In this document: in pieces, positions 1 to 8,655 of the stretch
Layout of the letters: the number at the start of each line of letters is the position of its first letter
Position numbering within the stretch: the stretch's first letter is position 1
Origin: Flagellimonas aequoris
Lineage (GTDB): Bacteria > Bacteroidota > Bacteroidia > Flavobacteriales > Flavobacteriaceae
Assembly: GCF_003584165.1 (NCBI RefSeq)
Contig: NZ_QXFJ01000030.1
Coordinates: 558,001 to 622,000, forward strand
DNA length: 64,000 nt
Reading direction: 5' to 3'
Position numbers and translations under genes: made by a program
The notes under the pieces: generated by a model
What the model was told of the DNA's origin: nothing
The model's database searches: none
The model's input: only the letters and a program-made list of their open reading frames with translations

Positions 1-91
1 ATTTGGAAAAAAGATGGTTGTGAAAGCCATTTTTGGATAAAGAAGGGGAGAATTATTTGGTGCGAGGAAGAACAAGACTTCGGATTTTAAA

Positions 92-754
92 TCAAATCCC
101 CCCAATCACCTTTAAACTCAACCCCGTATACTTTTTAATGGTCTCATCATCTAGACCGTCCTTCTTCATCTTTTTGGCAATTTCAAGGGAGTTCTCTTTT
201 TTCGCCCGCTTTTTCTCGGTATCGATTTTAAACTGTTCCAACTCCTGCTTTTCGGGACCCATGATCTCAAACAAGCCACTTTTTTTGAGTTGGTCCATTA
301 CCCCTTGGTCGGCAAAACTGGTGTAATGGGTTTCGGTGATCACCAAGTGGTCCAGTACTTCCACCTTGATCAGTTTTCCCACTTTTAGCATGTGGTCGGT
401 AAAGGTAATGTCGGCATCGGTAACCTCGTGCGAGCCGCTGGGGTGGTTGTGCACCAAGATCAGCTTGCTGGCCAGTTTGTAGATCGCCATCCTAAACACG
501 TCGGGCGGGTCGGCATTTACCCGGTTGCTGGCCCCCAGGCCAATAAGCTCCACGAACAGGATCTTGTTGTTGTGGTTAAGGCCCACCACCCAAAAATGCT
601 CTTGGTTACGGCGTATCTTGTTTTCGCGCAGCAATACCTGCTGCATGATCGCATATATGTCCGTAGAGTTGAGCACTTTGATCTTCTGTTCTTTGGTAAG
701 CCGTATGTTCATGGTAGGTGTTTGTAAATTTTGGGTCTGGGAAAGGTAATCCAT
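92..754 (-). CDS. RadC-like JAB/MPN domain protein
   Basis: The protein of 220 aa carries the JAMM metalloprotease signature of the RadC family: HNHPSG at residues 102-107 followed by D at 113-115, preceded by a conserved Glu-containing segment near residue 52. The family name comes from an old link to DNA repair that was later withdrawn; RadC-type JAB proteins are common in mobile and accessory DNA and their substrate is unknown. The last 50 residues are highly charged and helical (KKRAKKEN), beyond the JAB core. The N-terminal UPF0758 helix-hairpin-helix part of full RadC is missing, so this is the short form. A second in-frame ATG at 712 (MNIRLT) could be the true start. Family is clear, function is not. 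Confidence 0.85.
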   Translation of the reverse strand: MDYLSQTQNLQTPTMNIRLTKEQKIKVLNSTDIYAIMQQVLLRENKIRRNQEHFWVVGLNHNNKILFVELIGLGASNRVNADPPDVFRMAIYKLASKLILVHNHPSGSHEVTDADITFTDHMLKVGKLIKVEVLDHLVITETHYTSFADQGVMDQLKKSGLFEIMGPEKQELEQFKIDTEKKRAKKENSLEIAKKMKKDGLDDETIKKYTGLSLKVIGGI

Positions 755-861
755 GCTTTTGAGAAAAGCAAAAATGCCGTTGGTCCAAAATATGTGATCA
801 ATGTTTCATTTTTCCCACAAAAAGTGGTTTCTTTAAATCGCTAACCGTTCAATCTCAAAGT

Positions 862-2955
862 ATGGGCTTACCCAAGTTCTCCCTTCGTGCGTGGTGTATT
901 TTTGTGATGTTTATTGCCTTGGGTTGTTCCAAGGATGACGATCCCGCCGATCCCGATAATTTTTATTGGGGTGCCGTTGCCAATGCCAGTAGTGCCGATT
1001 TATTGGGCTACTGGGCCATTTTTGAGGCCGAGTACGAGGGCACCCGGGTGCCGATACCCATTAATTACACGGACTGCGGCCGCGATTTTTTTGTATACCG
1101 GGACAACGGGGCCTATCAGGAATACCTATACACCAATTCAGGTTGTGAAACCGTCAGTAACCAATTCCAATGGGAGTTGAACAAAGGGGTGGTTACCCTG
1201 CGCACGCTTTCGGGCAGTACGGATGATCTGGTAATCATCAAACTTTCGGCCAACGAACTGCAGTTCAAGGCCCGTGTGGACATTGACGAGGACGGAGCCC
1301 TCGATGTAGTGGTGCTCATTGCCAAACGCTATACGCCCAACGAAAACGACTTTTATACCCAATCCTTTAGGTATTATGATACCGATTACAATTACAAATT
1401 GATCGGGTATACGTGGCAGCCCTATGATGGGTTCCACACGTTTGAAAAATATGAGATCTACCGCAGCCAAGGCGACAACTGTTCCAAGGCCAATGCGGAA
1501 CTGGTGGCCACCATTACCGATGTGGACAAAACAGAGTATTTTGATCTGACACCGCCCATAAGCAACAATCTGTGCTATTTCTTAAGGATATATACAGACC
1601 AAGGGTTACTGGGAGAAAGTTATTTAGAAACCTTTGATCCTTTTTACCTACGCATAGACCCCGTGAACTTAAATGAGCCCACGGTAGCGGGCAACACCAT
1701 TTCATTGAGTTGGGCCGCTTCGGAATCCCCTTATTTTTCGCACTATGAGATTATTGTCCGCAATCATGAAGGAGGTAGTGGTTATGGGTATCAGGACATC
1801 CCGGTGGCCACCATCACGGACAGGGAGACCACTGAATGGGTGGACGACAATCCACCTTATTTTGAAAATCCGTTTTACCATATTAGGGTACACACCCTGT
1901 TCGGCAACTACTCTGAATATAGCACCGATGTGACCACTTTTTGGCAAGTCCCCTTTAAACGACCGCAAATTCTATCCTTAAAGCAGATAAAATTTTATGC
2001 CATTGATCCCTCGGAACCCGTGGTCTATTTCTGGGGGCAGGAGAGTGGGGAAGGGTTGCAACCCTATACGATGCTCCGTGTTAATTACGATACTCAGCAA
2101 ACGGAAGCCGTAGCCGATATTAGTCCCCCATCGGACACGAATGTTCCCATTAAATTGATTGTTTCTCCCAATGGAAAAGAATTGGTGGTGCATCAAGGGG
2201 TGGAGCTCCATTTTTACGATGCTACCACCATGCAGTTTAAATATGCGGTGGATCCCGAAGGTGTTTTCAGTATACAAGATTTCAATTATGATTCTCTTCG
2301 GGATATCTGGGTGATTTCGGATGGAGACGACATTTTCACCTTGCAGCGGGACAATGCCAATATGTCCTTGATCGATACTACTCCGCATTTTGTGGAGCAT
2401 CAAGGGAGTGGAAGATACGAGTTCATAATTCTAAAGAATGGACAGATTATTTTGGGGCACTACAACGAAGCTACCAGTTTTGTATTCGATCTGGATGCCA
2501 ATGGAAACTTTATCGGAAGCCAGTCGGTCAATATCCAATTCAGGAACAACAACCAATATAAAACGGAGCAATTGTTGTACAATGCATCTATGGATTTATT
2601 GGTGGATACCGAACCGAACAGATTGTATTCCAGTACTACTTTCCAGAATCTCAGCTCTTTTGAAAAACCGAATTTTCCAACCGGCATGAGTGTTGACGGC
2701 ACCAAAATTTTCGGAACGGACAACGATTACAATTGGAACATTGATGATGACAGCCCACATAAAAAAGAGGCCATTATTTTTGACCGAAATACATTGGGCA
2801 TTACCAAAGCGGAAACCCTTGGTTATCCACAGATCCTTTTTGAAAATTTTAGGGGAGAGGTAATAAGCATTTCCAGTGGATTGAAAAAAGAGACGTTATA
2901 CCGCAATGTAAATGATACTGCGGATATTTTTATAGAGAAGGTGCAGATGCCCTAA
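862..2955 (+). CDS. Large surface lipoprotein with fibronectin-like and beta-propeller-like parts
   Basis: A 697-aa protein with an N-terminal lipoprotein signal (hydrophobic stretch ending in ALGC, Cys22, followed by the acidic SKDDDPADP linker that in Bacteroidota often marks surface export). Residues about 30-150 resemble a lipocalin-like domain; about 170-370 hold two segments with the alternating beta pattern of fibronectin type III domains (for example SLSWAASESPYFSHYEI); the last 320 residues have repeated short strands such as KLIVSPNGKELVV and FDLDANGNFIG, suggesting a propeller. No catalytic motif is visible. It is divergent from the RadC-like gene and convergent with the serine hydrolase, whose stop lies 5 bp away. 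Probably an outer-membrane lipoprotein of unknown role. Confidence 0.8.
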   Translation: MGLPKFSLRAWCIFVMFIALGCSKDDDPADPDNFYWGAVANASSADLLGYWAIFEAEYEGTRVPIPINYTDCGRDFFVYRDNGAYQEYLYTNSGCETVSNQFQWELNKGVVTLRTLSGSTDDLVIIKLSANELQFKARVDIDEDGALDVVVLIAKRYTPNENDFYTQSFRYYDTDYNYKLIGYTWQPYDGFHTFEKYEIYRSQGDNCSKANAELVATITDVDKTEYFDLTPPISNNLCYFLRIYTDQGLLGESYLETFDPFYLRIDPVNLNEPTVAGNTISLSWAASESPYFSHYEIIVRNHEGGSGYGYQDIPVATITDRETTEWVDDNPPYFENPFYHIRVHTLFGNYSEYSTDVTTFWQVPFKRPQILSLKQIKFYAIDPSEPVVYFWGQESGEGLQPYTMLRVNYDTQQTEAVADISPPSDTNVPIKLIVSPNGKELVVHQGVELHFYDATTMQFKYAVDPEGVFSIQDFNYDSLRDIWVISDGDDIFTLQRDNANMSLIDTTPHFVEHQGSGRYEFIILKNGQIILGHYNEATSFVFDLDANGNFIGSQSVNIQFRNNNQYKTEQLLYNASMDLLVDTEPNRLYSSTTFQNLSSFEKPNFPTGMSVDGTKIFGTDNDYNWNIDDDSPHKKEAIIFDRNTLGITKAETLGYPQILFENFRGEVISISSGLKKETLYRNVNDTADIFIEKVQMP

Positions 2956-2959
2956 ACAA

Positions 2960-4282
2960 TCACCGCTTTGTAAAATGGATGTTTTGAGTGCCCTGCTTCA
3001 TGGTCATACTGCCTTGGCTAGGGTCAAACTCCAAGGTTACCCCGGATTTATAATGTTTAAACTGGTCTTTGGCCACGGCATCCATGGGGTAGATCTGTTG
3101 CCCTTCGGGTTGGGCCAAGAGGTGGTTGCCTTCATGCGTCACCTTGATCACCAAACTGCTTTCCGTGCTGCCATACACTCCAAGATAGGGGGCAAGGTCT
3201 TCCTTGGTTACGGTATAGGTAGGTAAGGTGGGCAGATCAAAAGGCTCGCCAAAAGTATAGGCCAATACGGCTTGGTTCACTTGGCCCAAATCGTAGTTTT
3301 CGGCATTGGAGAGTAGGGCATAGGTCGTCTTTTCCTCAGGGAAATAATAATAGAATGCATTAAAACCATCGATCTTGCCATCATGGGTATAGGCCTTTTT
3401 ATGAAAAAGTTCCGCTTCAAAAATACCCATGCCATAGCCATCCGTTTGCGTCAACATGGTTTCCAAGGAGGTTTTGGACAGCAGTTTTCCTTGAAAGAGT
3501 GCTTCTATAAATTTCACTAAATCCGGGGCGGACATCAAAATACCCCCAGCTCCCATGGGAATGGTGTAATGGGTATCGGCCACGGGCTGCCAACTTATTT
3601 GGTAGGTGTAGGAGCGGGTCTTTTTCTCCTCGGGAAGGGTTGTATCCCCAAATTGGGTGTGTTGCAGATGCAAAGGGGTCAAAATCTTTTCCTGTAAAAT
3701 AAGAGCGTAGGGCTGTTGGTACACCTGTTGCAAAAGGTACGACAGCAATACGTAATTGGAATTGCTATAGGCGGCTTGGGTACCGGGTGCAAAATCGCTC
3801 CCTCCCGCCGCTATGATCTGTACCATTTCTTGCTCCGTCTTGGGTTGGGTGCGCCATTCCATAAAACCGGGGCCGTTCGTAAAATTATGGATACCACTGT
3901 GATGGTTCAGCATGTGCGCCACGGTAATCTTTTCCGCGTTCGGAATAGAGGGAAAATAGGCATCCAAGGCTTGGGACAGGGAGAGTTTGCCTTCTTCCAT
4001 AGCTTTTAGTATAAGAACGGCGGTAAAGGTTTTGGATATGGAACCTACCCGGTATAAGGTGTTTTCCGTTGCCGGAACTTTGGTTTCCAAGTTGGCAAAA
4101 CCGTACTGTGTGCCATAGATTTTTTGTCCGTTTCGGGATACTTGTAGGGTTCCCATAAACTTGTCCTGTTGGGCCAAGGTGTTCAAAAAAGTGTCCAATT
4201 GTTCTTGGGAAACCTGCTGGGCTTGCCCTAAACTGCAGAATAGGGCACAGAGAAGTATTTGAAAAAATTTTAGATGTGACAT
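2960..4282 (-). CDS. Secreted serine hydrolase, class C beta-lactamase family
   Basis: This 440-aa protein has a signal peptide (cleavage near AQQ, residues 20-23) and the penicillin-binding/beta-lactamase fold signature: SISK at 81-84 (nucleophile Ser81 and Lys84), YSN at 172-174 and a late HDGKIDGF motif in place of KTG. A C-terminal beta-rich extension follows (about 340-440), as in many esterase or D-aminopeptidase members. Substrate cannot be told from sequence: peptidase, esterase or lactamase are all possible, and proteins of this kind in Bacteroidota are usually not antibiotic resistance genes. It lies downstream of the M28 peptidase on the same strand, separated by a strong terminator, so it is probably transcribed separately. 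Confidence 0.88.
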   Translation of the reverse strand: MSHLKFFQILLCALFCSLGQAQQVSQEQLDTFLNTLAQQDKFMGTLQVSRNGQKIYGTQYGFANLETKVPATENTLYRVGSISKTFTAVLILKAMEEGKLSLSQALDAYFPSIPNAEKITVAHMLNHHSGIHNFTNGPGFMEWRTQPKTEQEMVQIIAAGGSDFAPGTQAAYSNSNYVLLSYLLQQVYQQPYALILQEKILTPLHLQHTQFGDTTLPEEKKTRSYTYQISWQPVADTHYTIPMGAGGILMSAPDLVKFIEALFQGKLLSKTSLETMLTQTDGYGMGIFEAELFHKKAYTHDGKIDGFNAFYYYFPEEKTTYALLSNAENYDLGQVNQAVLAYTFGEPFDLPTLPTYTVTKEDLAPYLGVYGSTESSLVIKVTHEGNHLLAQPEGQQIYPMDAVAKDQFKHYKSGVTLEFDPSQGSMTMKQGTQNIHFTKR

Positions 4283-4331
4283 GGAAAGGGTTTACACCAA
4301 AGAGAACCATTCACTTTGATTGTTACAAAAT

Positions 4332-4366
4332 TGCACAAAAAAGGGAGACCATATGGTCTCCCTTTA
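4332..4366 (-). terminator. Perfect palindromic intrinsic terminator
   Basis: Positions 4340-4365 form a perfect 26-bp palindrome with 13-bp arms (AAAGGGAGACCAT and its complement). On the minus strand the right-hand stem is followed by a T-run (complement of the A-run at 4337-4342), so it should end transcription of the M28 peptidase gene that stops at 4392. Confidence 0.8.
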
Positions 4367-4391
4367 CATATTTGCAGTTCCCTGGCCATGT

Positions 4392-6587
4392 TTACTCGGC
4401 GATCCCAATCAGTTTTTGTACTTCGGCATCAAAGCTCTTCAGGGTGGTGGCCAAAACCCCGATCTGTTCCTGTGCTTCTTTCCATTCTTTCTGTTCAATG
4501 GCCTCGCGCACGCCTGGAAGTGTTTTTACCCCATAGCCCGTGTAAAATCCGGGGGCATAGATCTGGTGCTTGAACCAGTCCCTTCGGGGCAGACCCTTAT
4601 CCTGTAGCAATACCTGCTCCATACCCATCAACTCCTTGTTGAGCTGTGCCTTTTTGGCGGCGGGCAATTGGGTCAGGTCTACCTTGGAAAAGGTATCGAT
4701 ACTCGTTTTCAAATCTGCCATTGCGTTTTGCAGGGGCGAAAAGTCCAGATAGGGGATTTCGGCCTCCATTTTGGCAGGGGCAACCGGTTTTTTGGGATCC
4801 ATCACCAATTGATAGGCATCCTTTTTTACCAGTTTGTTATGTTTTTCCACATCGGAGCGCATGTCTTCCAATGTCTTCATCACTTCTCCCAAATAACCGT
4901 TCACGGTGCTGTGCCATTGGGTCAGTTCAAACGGCAAGACCTCGGCGTTTGCCATACGGAGCACAATGCGACCGGCGGTATTGGCCAAAGCCACCCCATA
5001 TTGGAAACCGGGGTCCTTAAAGCGGGTATAGTGGGTATAGGTATCGTAAATGGTATGGTATTCCCCACCGGAACCTTCGCCACCAAAGCCAAGGTTCAAC
5101 GAGGCAATACCCGTATGTTGTATAAAGGGGGTGTAATCGGAACCCGAACCCAGGGCGGACAATTTAAATGAGCTGTCGCCACCCCGCATGGAGTTGGCGG
5201 CCATTCTGCGCTCCGCTACGGAAACCCCTTTCTGGGGATCGGTTACAGTATTGGCCACTTGGGTAACCATGGCCTGTAGGGAGTGGGATCCCCCAACACC
5301 CAAATACCCACGGCTGTTCCCATCGGTATTGACGTAGGCCACGGCCTTTTGTTTCAATTCGCCCATATGGTCCTCTACCCATTCCGTGGAGCCGATAAGT
5401 CCTGGTTCCTCGGCATCCCACGCACAGTACACGAGGGTACGTTTGGGCTTGTTGCCCTGCTTGGCCAATTTGGCCACTACGCGGGCCTCTTCCATCAAGG
5501 CGACCATACCACTTATGGGATCGCTGGCACCGTGCACCCAGGCATCGTGGTGGTTACCACGCACTACCCATTGATCGGGGAATTCGGAACCTTTTAGGGT
5601 AGCGATCAAGTTATGGGCAGGTTTCAACTGCCAGTCAAACTCCAGTTTCAAATGTACTTTGGCGGGGCCAGGGCCAATATGATAGGTAATGGGCAGTCCA
5701 CCTCTCCATTTTTCGGGAGCCACGGGACCTTCCAATGCTTCCAACAACGGTTGTGCATCTTCATACGAAATAGGCAACACCGGAATCTTGGTGATGGTAG
5801 GGGCATCTTTTCTATCCAAACGCTTGGCATCCTTGGTGGCAGCATAACCTGGGGTCAATACGTCTCCGGGATAAAGCGGCATGTCCATCACGGAACCACG
5901 CTGTACACCGGTTTTGTTCTTGAAGGGACCTTTGGGGTACACATCGCCTTGGAAATAACCATCATCCATCGGGTCGGAGTAGATGATACAACCAATGGCG
6001 CCTTTTTCGGCGGCCAATTTCGGTTTGATACCCCTCCAGGAACCTTGGTATTTAGCGATGACGATTTTTCCTTTTACATCGATGCCCAATTTTTCCAGTT
6101 CCTCATAATCGCTGGGAATCCCATAGTTCACGAAAACCAGGTCGGCCTCCACATCGCCATCGGTGGAGAAGGCGTTGTAGCTGGGCAACAATTTATCGCC
6201 CTGCTCGGTATACGGGTCACCCTCCACAGGAATCGCCTTTAACGAAGCGGAATACCTAGTTGGGGCAGTAAGCTCCAATACGCGCACTTTAGGGTAGGGG
6301 AAAAGCACTTGGTAGGTATCGATACGGGTATCGTACCCCCACGATTTGAATTGCTTTTCCATCCACTTCACGTTCTGTTCGCCATAGGCGGTACCGACCC
6401 AGTGTGGCTCGGCGGCCATCAGCTTCATCCAGTCGTCCAAATTGGAGGCAGTAAGTTCTTTTTCGAATGCGGCCTCTAGTTTGAGTTCTTCATCGGAGGC
6501 CTTTTTGCTGAACCCAAGGACAGTTTCCTGGGCAGATACGGTAAGGGTACCCACTAACAGCAATAAGGGAAGTAATTTATTTTTCAT
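4392..6587 (-). CDS. M28 family glutamate carboxypeptidase II-like peptidase
   Basis: A 731-aa secreted peptidase with a signal peptide ending SAQ at about residue 20. In order it has a cap region, a PA domain (about 130-260), an M28 zinc peptidase core with the metal-ligand motifs NHHDAWVHGASDP (about 346-358) and DAEEPGLIGS (about 391-400), and a C-terminal transferrin-receptor-like dimerisation domain (about 600-731). This is the architecture of prostate-specific membrane antigen-type carboxypeptidases, which remove C-terminal acidic residues from small peptides. Length matches the family (700-750 aa). Catalytic Glu and the two-zinc ligands appear present, so it should be active. Probably periplasmic and used in peptide scavenging. 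Confidence 0.92.
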   Translation of the reverse strand: MKNKLLPLLLLVGTLTVSAQETVLGFSKKASDEELKLEAAFEKELTASNLDDWMKLMAAEPHWVGTAYGEQNVKWMEKQFKSWGYDTRIDTYQVLFPYPKVRVLELTAPTRYSASLKAIPVEGDPYTEQGDKLLPSYNAFSTDGDVEADLVFVNYGIPSDYEELEKLGIDVKGKIVIAKYQGSWRGIKPKLAAEKGAIGCIIYSDPMDDGYFQGDVYPKGPFKNKTGVQRGSVMDMPLYPGDVLTPGYAATKDAKRLDRKDAPTITKIPVLPISYEDAQPLLEALEGPVAPEKWRGGLPITYHIGPGPAKVHLKLEFDWQLKPAHNLIATLKGSEFPDQWVVRGNHHDAWVHGASDPISGMVALMEEARVVAKLAKQGNKPKRTLVYCAWDAEEPGLIGSTEWVEDHMGELKQKAVAYVNTDGNSRGYLGVGGSHSLQAMVTQVANTVTDPQKGVSVAERRMAANSMRGGDSSFKLSALGSGSDYTPFIQHTGIASLNLGFGGEGSGGEYHTIYDTYTHYTRFKDPGFQYGVALANTAGRIVLRMANAEVLPFELTQWHSTVNGYLGEVMKTLEDMRSDVEKHNKLVKKDAYQLVMDPKKPVAPAKMEAEIPYLDFSPLQNAMADLKTSIDTFSKVDLTQLPAAKKAQLNKELMGMEQVLLQDKGLPRRDWFKHQIYAPGFYTGYGVKTLPGVREAIEQKEWKEAQEQIGVLATTLKSFDAEVQKLIGIAE

Positions 6588-6713
6588 TGTTTTGAATTAG
6601 CTCTTAAATTTAAGGGATCTGTTGTGTTTTGTGAAGCAAATCGACATTTAGAATTGCATTAAATTCAACATAATTCCATATTTCATAAAAATCCCATCTT
6701 TTTTGCTTAAAAA

Positions 6714-6750
6714 TTGCGCAGTTACATGACTGCATGTATATTTGCAGTCA
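6714..6750 (+). promoter_or_regulatory. Bacteroidota promoter with overlapping operator for the ArsR gene
   Basis: TTG at 6714-6716 and TATATTTG at 6737-6744 (20 bp apart) fit the Bacteroidota -33/-7 promoter consensus. An exact inverted repeat, TGACTGCA-N8-TGCAGTCA (6727-6734 and 6743-6750), overlaps the -7 element and lies just upstream of the ArsR-type start codon. This is where an autorepressor would be expected to bind. Confidence 0.75.
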
Positions 6751-6764
6751 AATAGCTGCATAAA

Positions 6765-7085
6765 ATGGAATTGCGTAGAGATGTTTTTCAAGCGATAGCG
6801 GATCCCACGAGAAGGGCGATCATCACCTTGGTGGCGGCAAACGCCATGACTCCTGGTGCCATAGCGGCAGAATTTGATTCTTCCCGACAAACGATTTCCA
6901 AACACATTCAAATTTTAACGGAATGTGAACTGTTGGGGCAAGAGCAGCAGGGGAGGGAGATCTATTATCATTTCAACCCACAAAAATTTAAAGAGATTGC
7001 CGATTTCATTGAACCGTTTCGCAATATGTGGGACGATAGGTTCAACACTTTGGAACAGGTGATGAAAAAAAGAATGAACAAGTAG
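6765..7085 (+). CDS. ArsR/SmtB-family winged-helix regulator
   Basis: A 106-aa winged-helix protein. Residues about 8-80 carry the ArsR pattern: [11 protein letters not shown], then a recognition helix in the segment [19 protein letters not shown], then a beta wing ending in YYHFNP. It has no CxC or other metal-binding cysteines, so it is the kind that regulates neighbouring SRPBCC (AHSA1) genes rather than a metal sensor. It is the first gene of a four-gene operon (next start 5 bp downstream) and likely represses that operon through the inverted repeat overlapping its own promoter. Confidence 0.92.
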   Translation: MELRRDVFQAIADPTRRAIITLVAANAMTPGAIAAEFDSSRQTISKHIQILTECELLGQEQQGREIYYHFNPQKFKEIADFIEPFRNMWDDRFNTLEQVMKKRMNK

Positions 7086-7089
7086 TATT

Positions 7090-7554
7090 ATGGAACGAAA
7101 GACAAAGATCAAGGCCGAGGACGGCAAACAAGAAATTTGGATCACAAGGGAATTTGACCTTCCTGTGGATATGCTCTTTATGGCCTATGAAGACCCCGAA
7201 ATTGTATCGCAATGGATGGGCACCCAAGTCTTAAAACTGGAAAACCGCAACCATGGTAGTTATCTGTTCGAGACCACGGACCTCATGGGCAACAAACACC
7301 GTTTCAATGGAACCATACACGAAGTGGTGCCGAACCAACGGATCACACGGACCTTTGAGATGGAGAATACCCCATTTCCCATTCAGTTGGAGTATTTGGA
7401 GTTTGAGGCTTTGGACGATTACAAAAGTACATTGACGATGCATGTGGTCTATAAATCGGTGGACGATCGTGATAGCATGCTAAAATTGCCATTTGCCCAA
7501 GGCATCAATATGGCCCATAACCGCTTGCAGGATGTGGTTGGCCGTTTGAAATGA
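7090..7554 (+). CDS. SRPBCC (AHSA1-like) domain protein
   Basis: A 154-aa protein matching the activator-of-Hsp90-ATPase-like START/SRPBCC fold: N-terminal EIWITREFDLPVDMLFMAYEDPEIVSQWMG, a long beta sheet, and a C-terminal helix ending in RLQDVVGRLK. The deep pocket of this fold binds small hydrophobic ligands; the ligand here is unknown. The gene follows the ArsR regulator by 4 bp, a pairing seen very often in bacteria, and it precedes DoxX and YdeI-type genes. Confidence 0.9.
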   Translation: MERKTKIKAEDGKQEIWITREFDLPVDMLFMAYEDPEIVSQWMGTQVLKLENRNHGSYLFETTDLMGNKHRFNGTIHEVVPNQRITRTFEMENTPFPIQLEYLEFEALDDYKSTLTMHVVYKSVDDRDSMLKLPFAQGINMAHNRLQDVVGRLK

Positions 7555-7579
7555 AAATCATCACTTTAAACAAATAGAA

Positions 7580-7963
7580 ATGACAAAACGAAACAAAATC
7601 ATGTATTGGGTGGCCACACTCTGGCTGGCCTTGGGCATGACTTCCACAGGAATTGTGCAATTGATGCATTTGGAAGAGGAAACCACCATGATGCAACATT
7701 TGGGATACCCGTTGTATTTCCTCACGCTAATTGGCATTTGGAAACTATTGGGCGTTGTTGCAGTGCTGATGCCCAGGCTCCCGATATTGAAGGAATGGGC
7801 CTATGCAGGATTTTTCTTTACCATGACGGGTGCACTATTTTCCCATGCGATGGTCGGGGATGAAGGTATAAGTTACTTTGGACCTGGTTTATTATTGGGA
7901 TTGACACTAATTTCTTGGTATTTTAGACCATCGGATAGAAAAACGCAAAGCCATCCTATATGA
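7580..7963 (+). CDS. DoxX family membrane protein
   Basis: A 127-aa protein with four predicted membrane segments (about 8-28, 44-68, 75-95, 100-120). The pattern WLALGMTSTGIVQL near the N-terminus and the PxLPILKEWAYAGFFFTMTGALFSH segment are typical of DoxX-like proteins, whose role is still loosely defined and is linked to oxidative stress or quinone use. It lies in the ArsR operon and its stop overlaps the next start in an ATGA. Confidence 0.85.
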   Translation: MTKRNKIMYWVATLWLALGMTSTGIVQLMHLEEETTMMQHLGYPLYFLTLIGIWKLLGVVAVLMPRLPILKEWAYAGFFFTMTGALFSHAMVGDEGISYFGPGLLLGLTLISWYFRPSDRKTQSHPI

Positions 7964-8589
7964 ATGCAAACCCAGCGGTAGACGAATATTTTGAAATAGG
8001 CTGCGGAAGATGCTCTTTGGTCGGCACCCCAGATTGTAAGGTACACCAATGGCAGGGCGAAATGAAATTACTCCGAACCCTTTTATTGGAATGCGGGGTT
8101 ACCGAAGAACGGAAATGGGGCGTGCCCTGTTACACCTACAACGGGCGCAATTTTATGATGCTGGCCGCTTTTAAGGAGTATTGCTGGATCAGTTTTTTTA
8201 AGGGCGCCTTGTTGCAGGATCCCTACCAAATTTTGGAAAAGCCGGGAGAGAATACCCAATCCGGTCGGGTGGTGAAATTCACCCAAGTGGACCAGGTGAA
8301 GGAGAAGCTGGAGATTTTACGCCAATACATCTTTGAGGCCATGGAAGTGGAAAAAGCGGGGCTAAAGGTGAAGCGCAAGGATGTTTCGGAATATGAGGTG
8401 CCGGAAGAGTTCCAAGACAGATTGGATGCGGACCCTGAGCTGAAGGAAGCCTTTGAAAGCTTGACCCCGGGTAGACGAAAAGGATACTTGCTCCATTTTT
8501 CCGGTGCGAAACAATCCAAGACCCGTGAAGACCGTATCGAAAAATGTGTCCCGAAGATTTTGATGGGCATCGGGTTTCATGATCGGTAA
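7960..8589 (+). CDS. YdeI/OmdA-like protein with DUF1801 domain
   Basis: A 209-aa protein. Residues about 25-125 match the DUF1801 (YdhG-like) fold (KWGVPCYTYNGRNFMMLAAFKEYCWISFF), and residues about 150-205 hold the YdeI/OmdA helical tail (DPELKEAFESLTPGRRKGYLLHFSGAKQSKTR...RI.KC). Function is unknown. The start overlaps the DoxX stop by 4 nt (ATGA), pointing to translational coupling as the last gene of the ArsR operon. An AT-rich relic repeat (CAATGAACAATGTGCAATG) follows the stop. Confidence 0.85.
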   Translation: MNANPAVDEYFEIGCGRCSLVGTPDCKVHQWQGEMKLLRTLLLECGVTEERKWGVPCYTYNGRNFMMLAAFKEYCWISFFKGALLQDPYQILEKPGENTQSGRVVKFTQVDQVKEKLEILRQYIFEAMEVEKAGLKVKRKDVSEYEVPEEFQDRLDADPELKEAFESLTPGRRKGYLLHFSGAKQSKTREDRIEKCVPKILMGIGFHDR

Positions 8590-8627
8590 TCAATGAACAA
8601 TGTGCAATGATCAATAAACAATTACTT
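8588..8627. repeat. Interspersed repeat of the CAATgAACAATgTgCAAT type
   Basis: The stretch just after the YdeI-like gene reads as a string of CAAT/ACAAT units. Similar strings occur at 42361-42385 and 62418-62460, always in intergenic DNA, so it is a scattered low-complexity repeat family. Confidence 0.5.
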
Positions 8628-8655
8628 TTACCCTAAACCACTAAATCCAACCAAC

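Noticed and set aside
2960-4282. Beta-lactamase resistance gene
   Set aside because: Only the general fold motifs are present, with a C-terminal extension and no KTG; family is dominated by esterases and peptidases.
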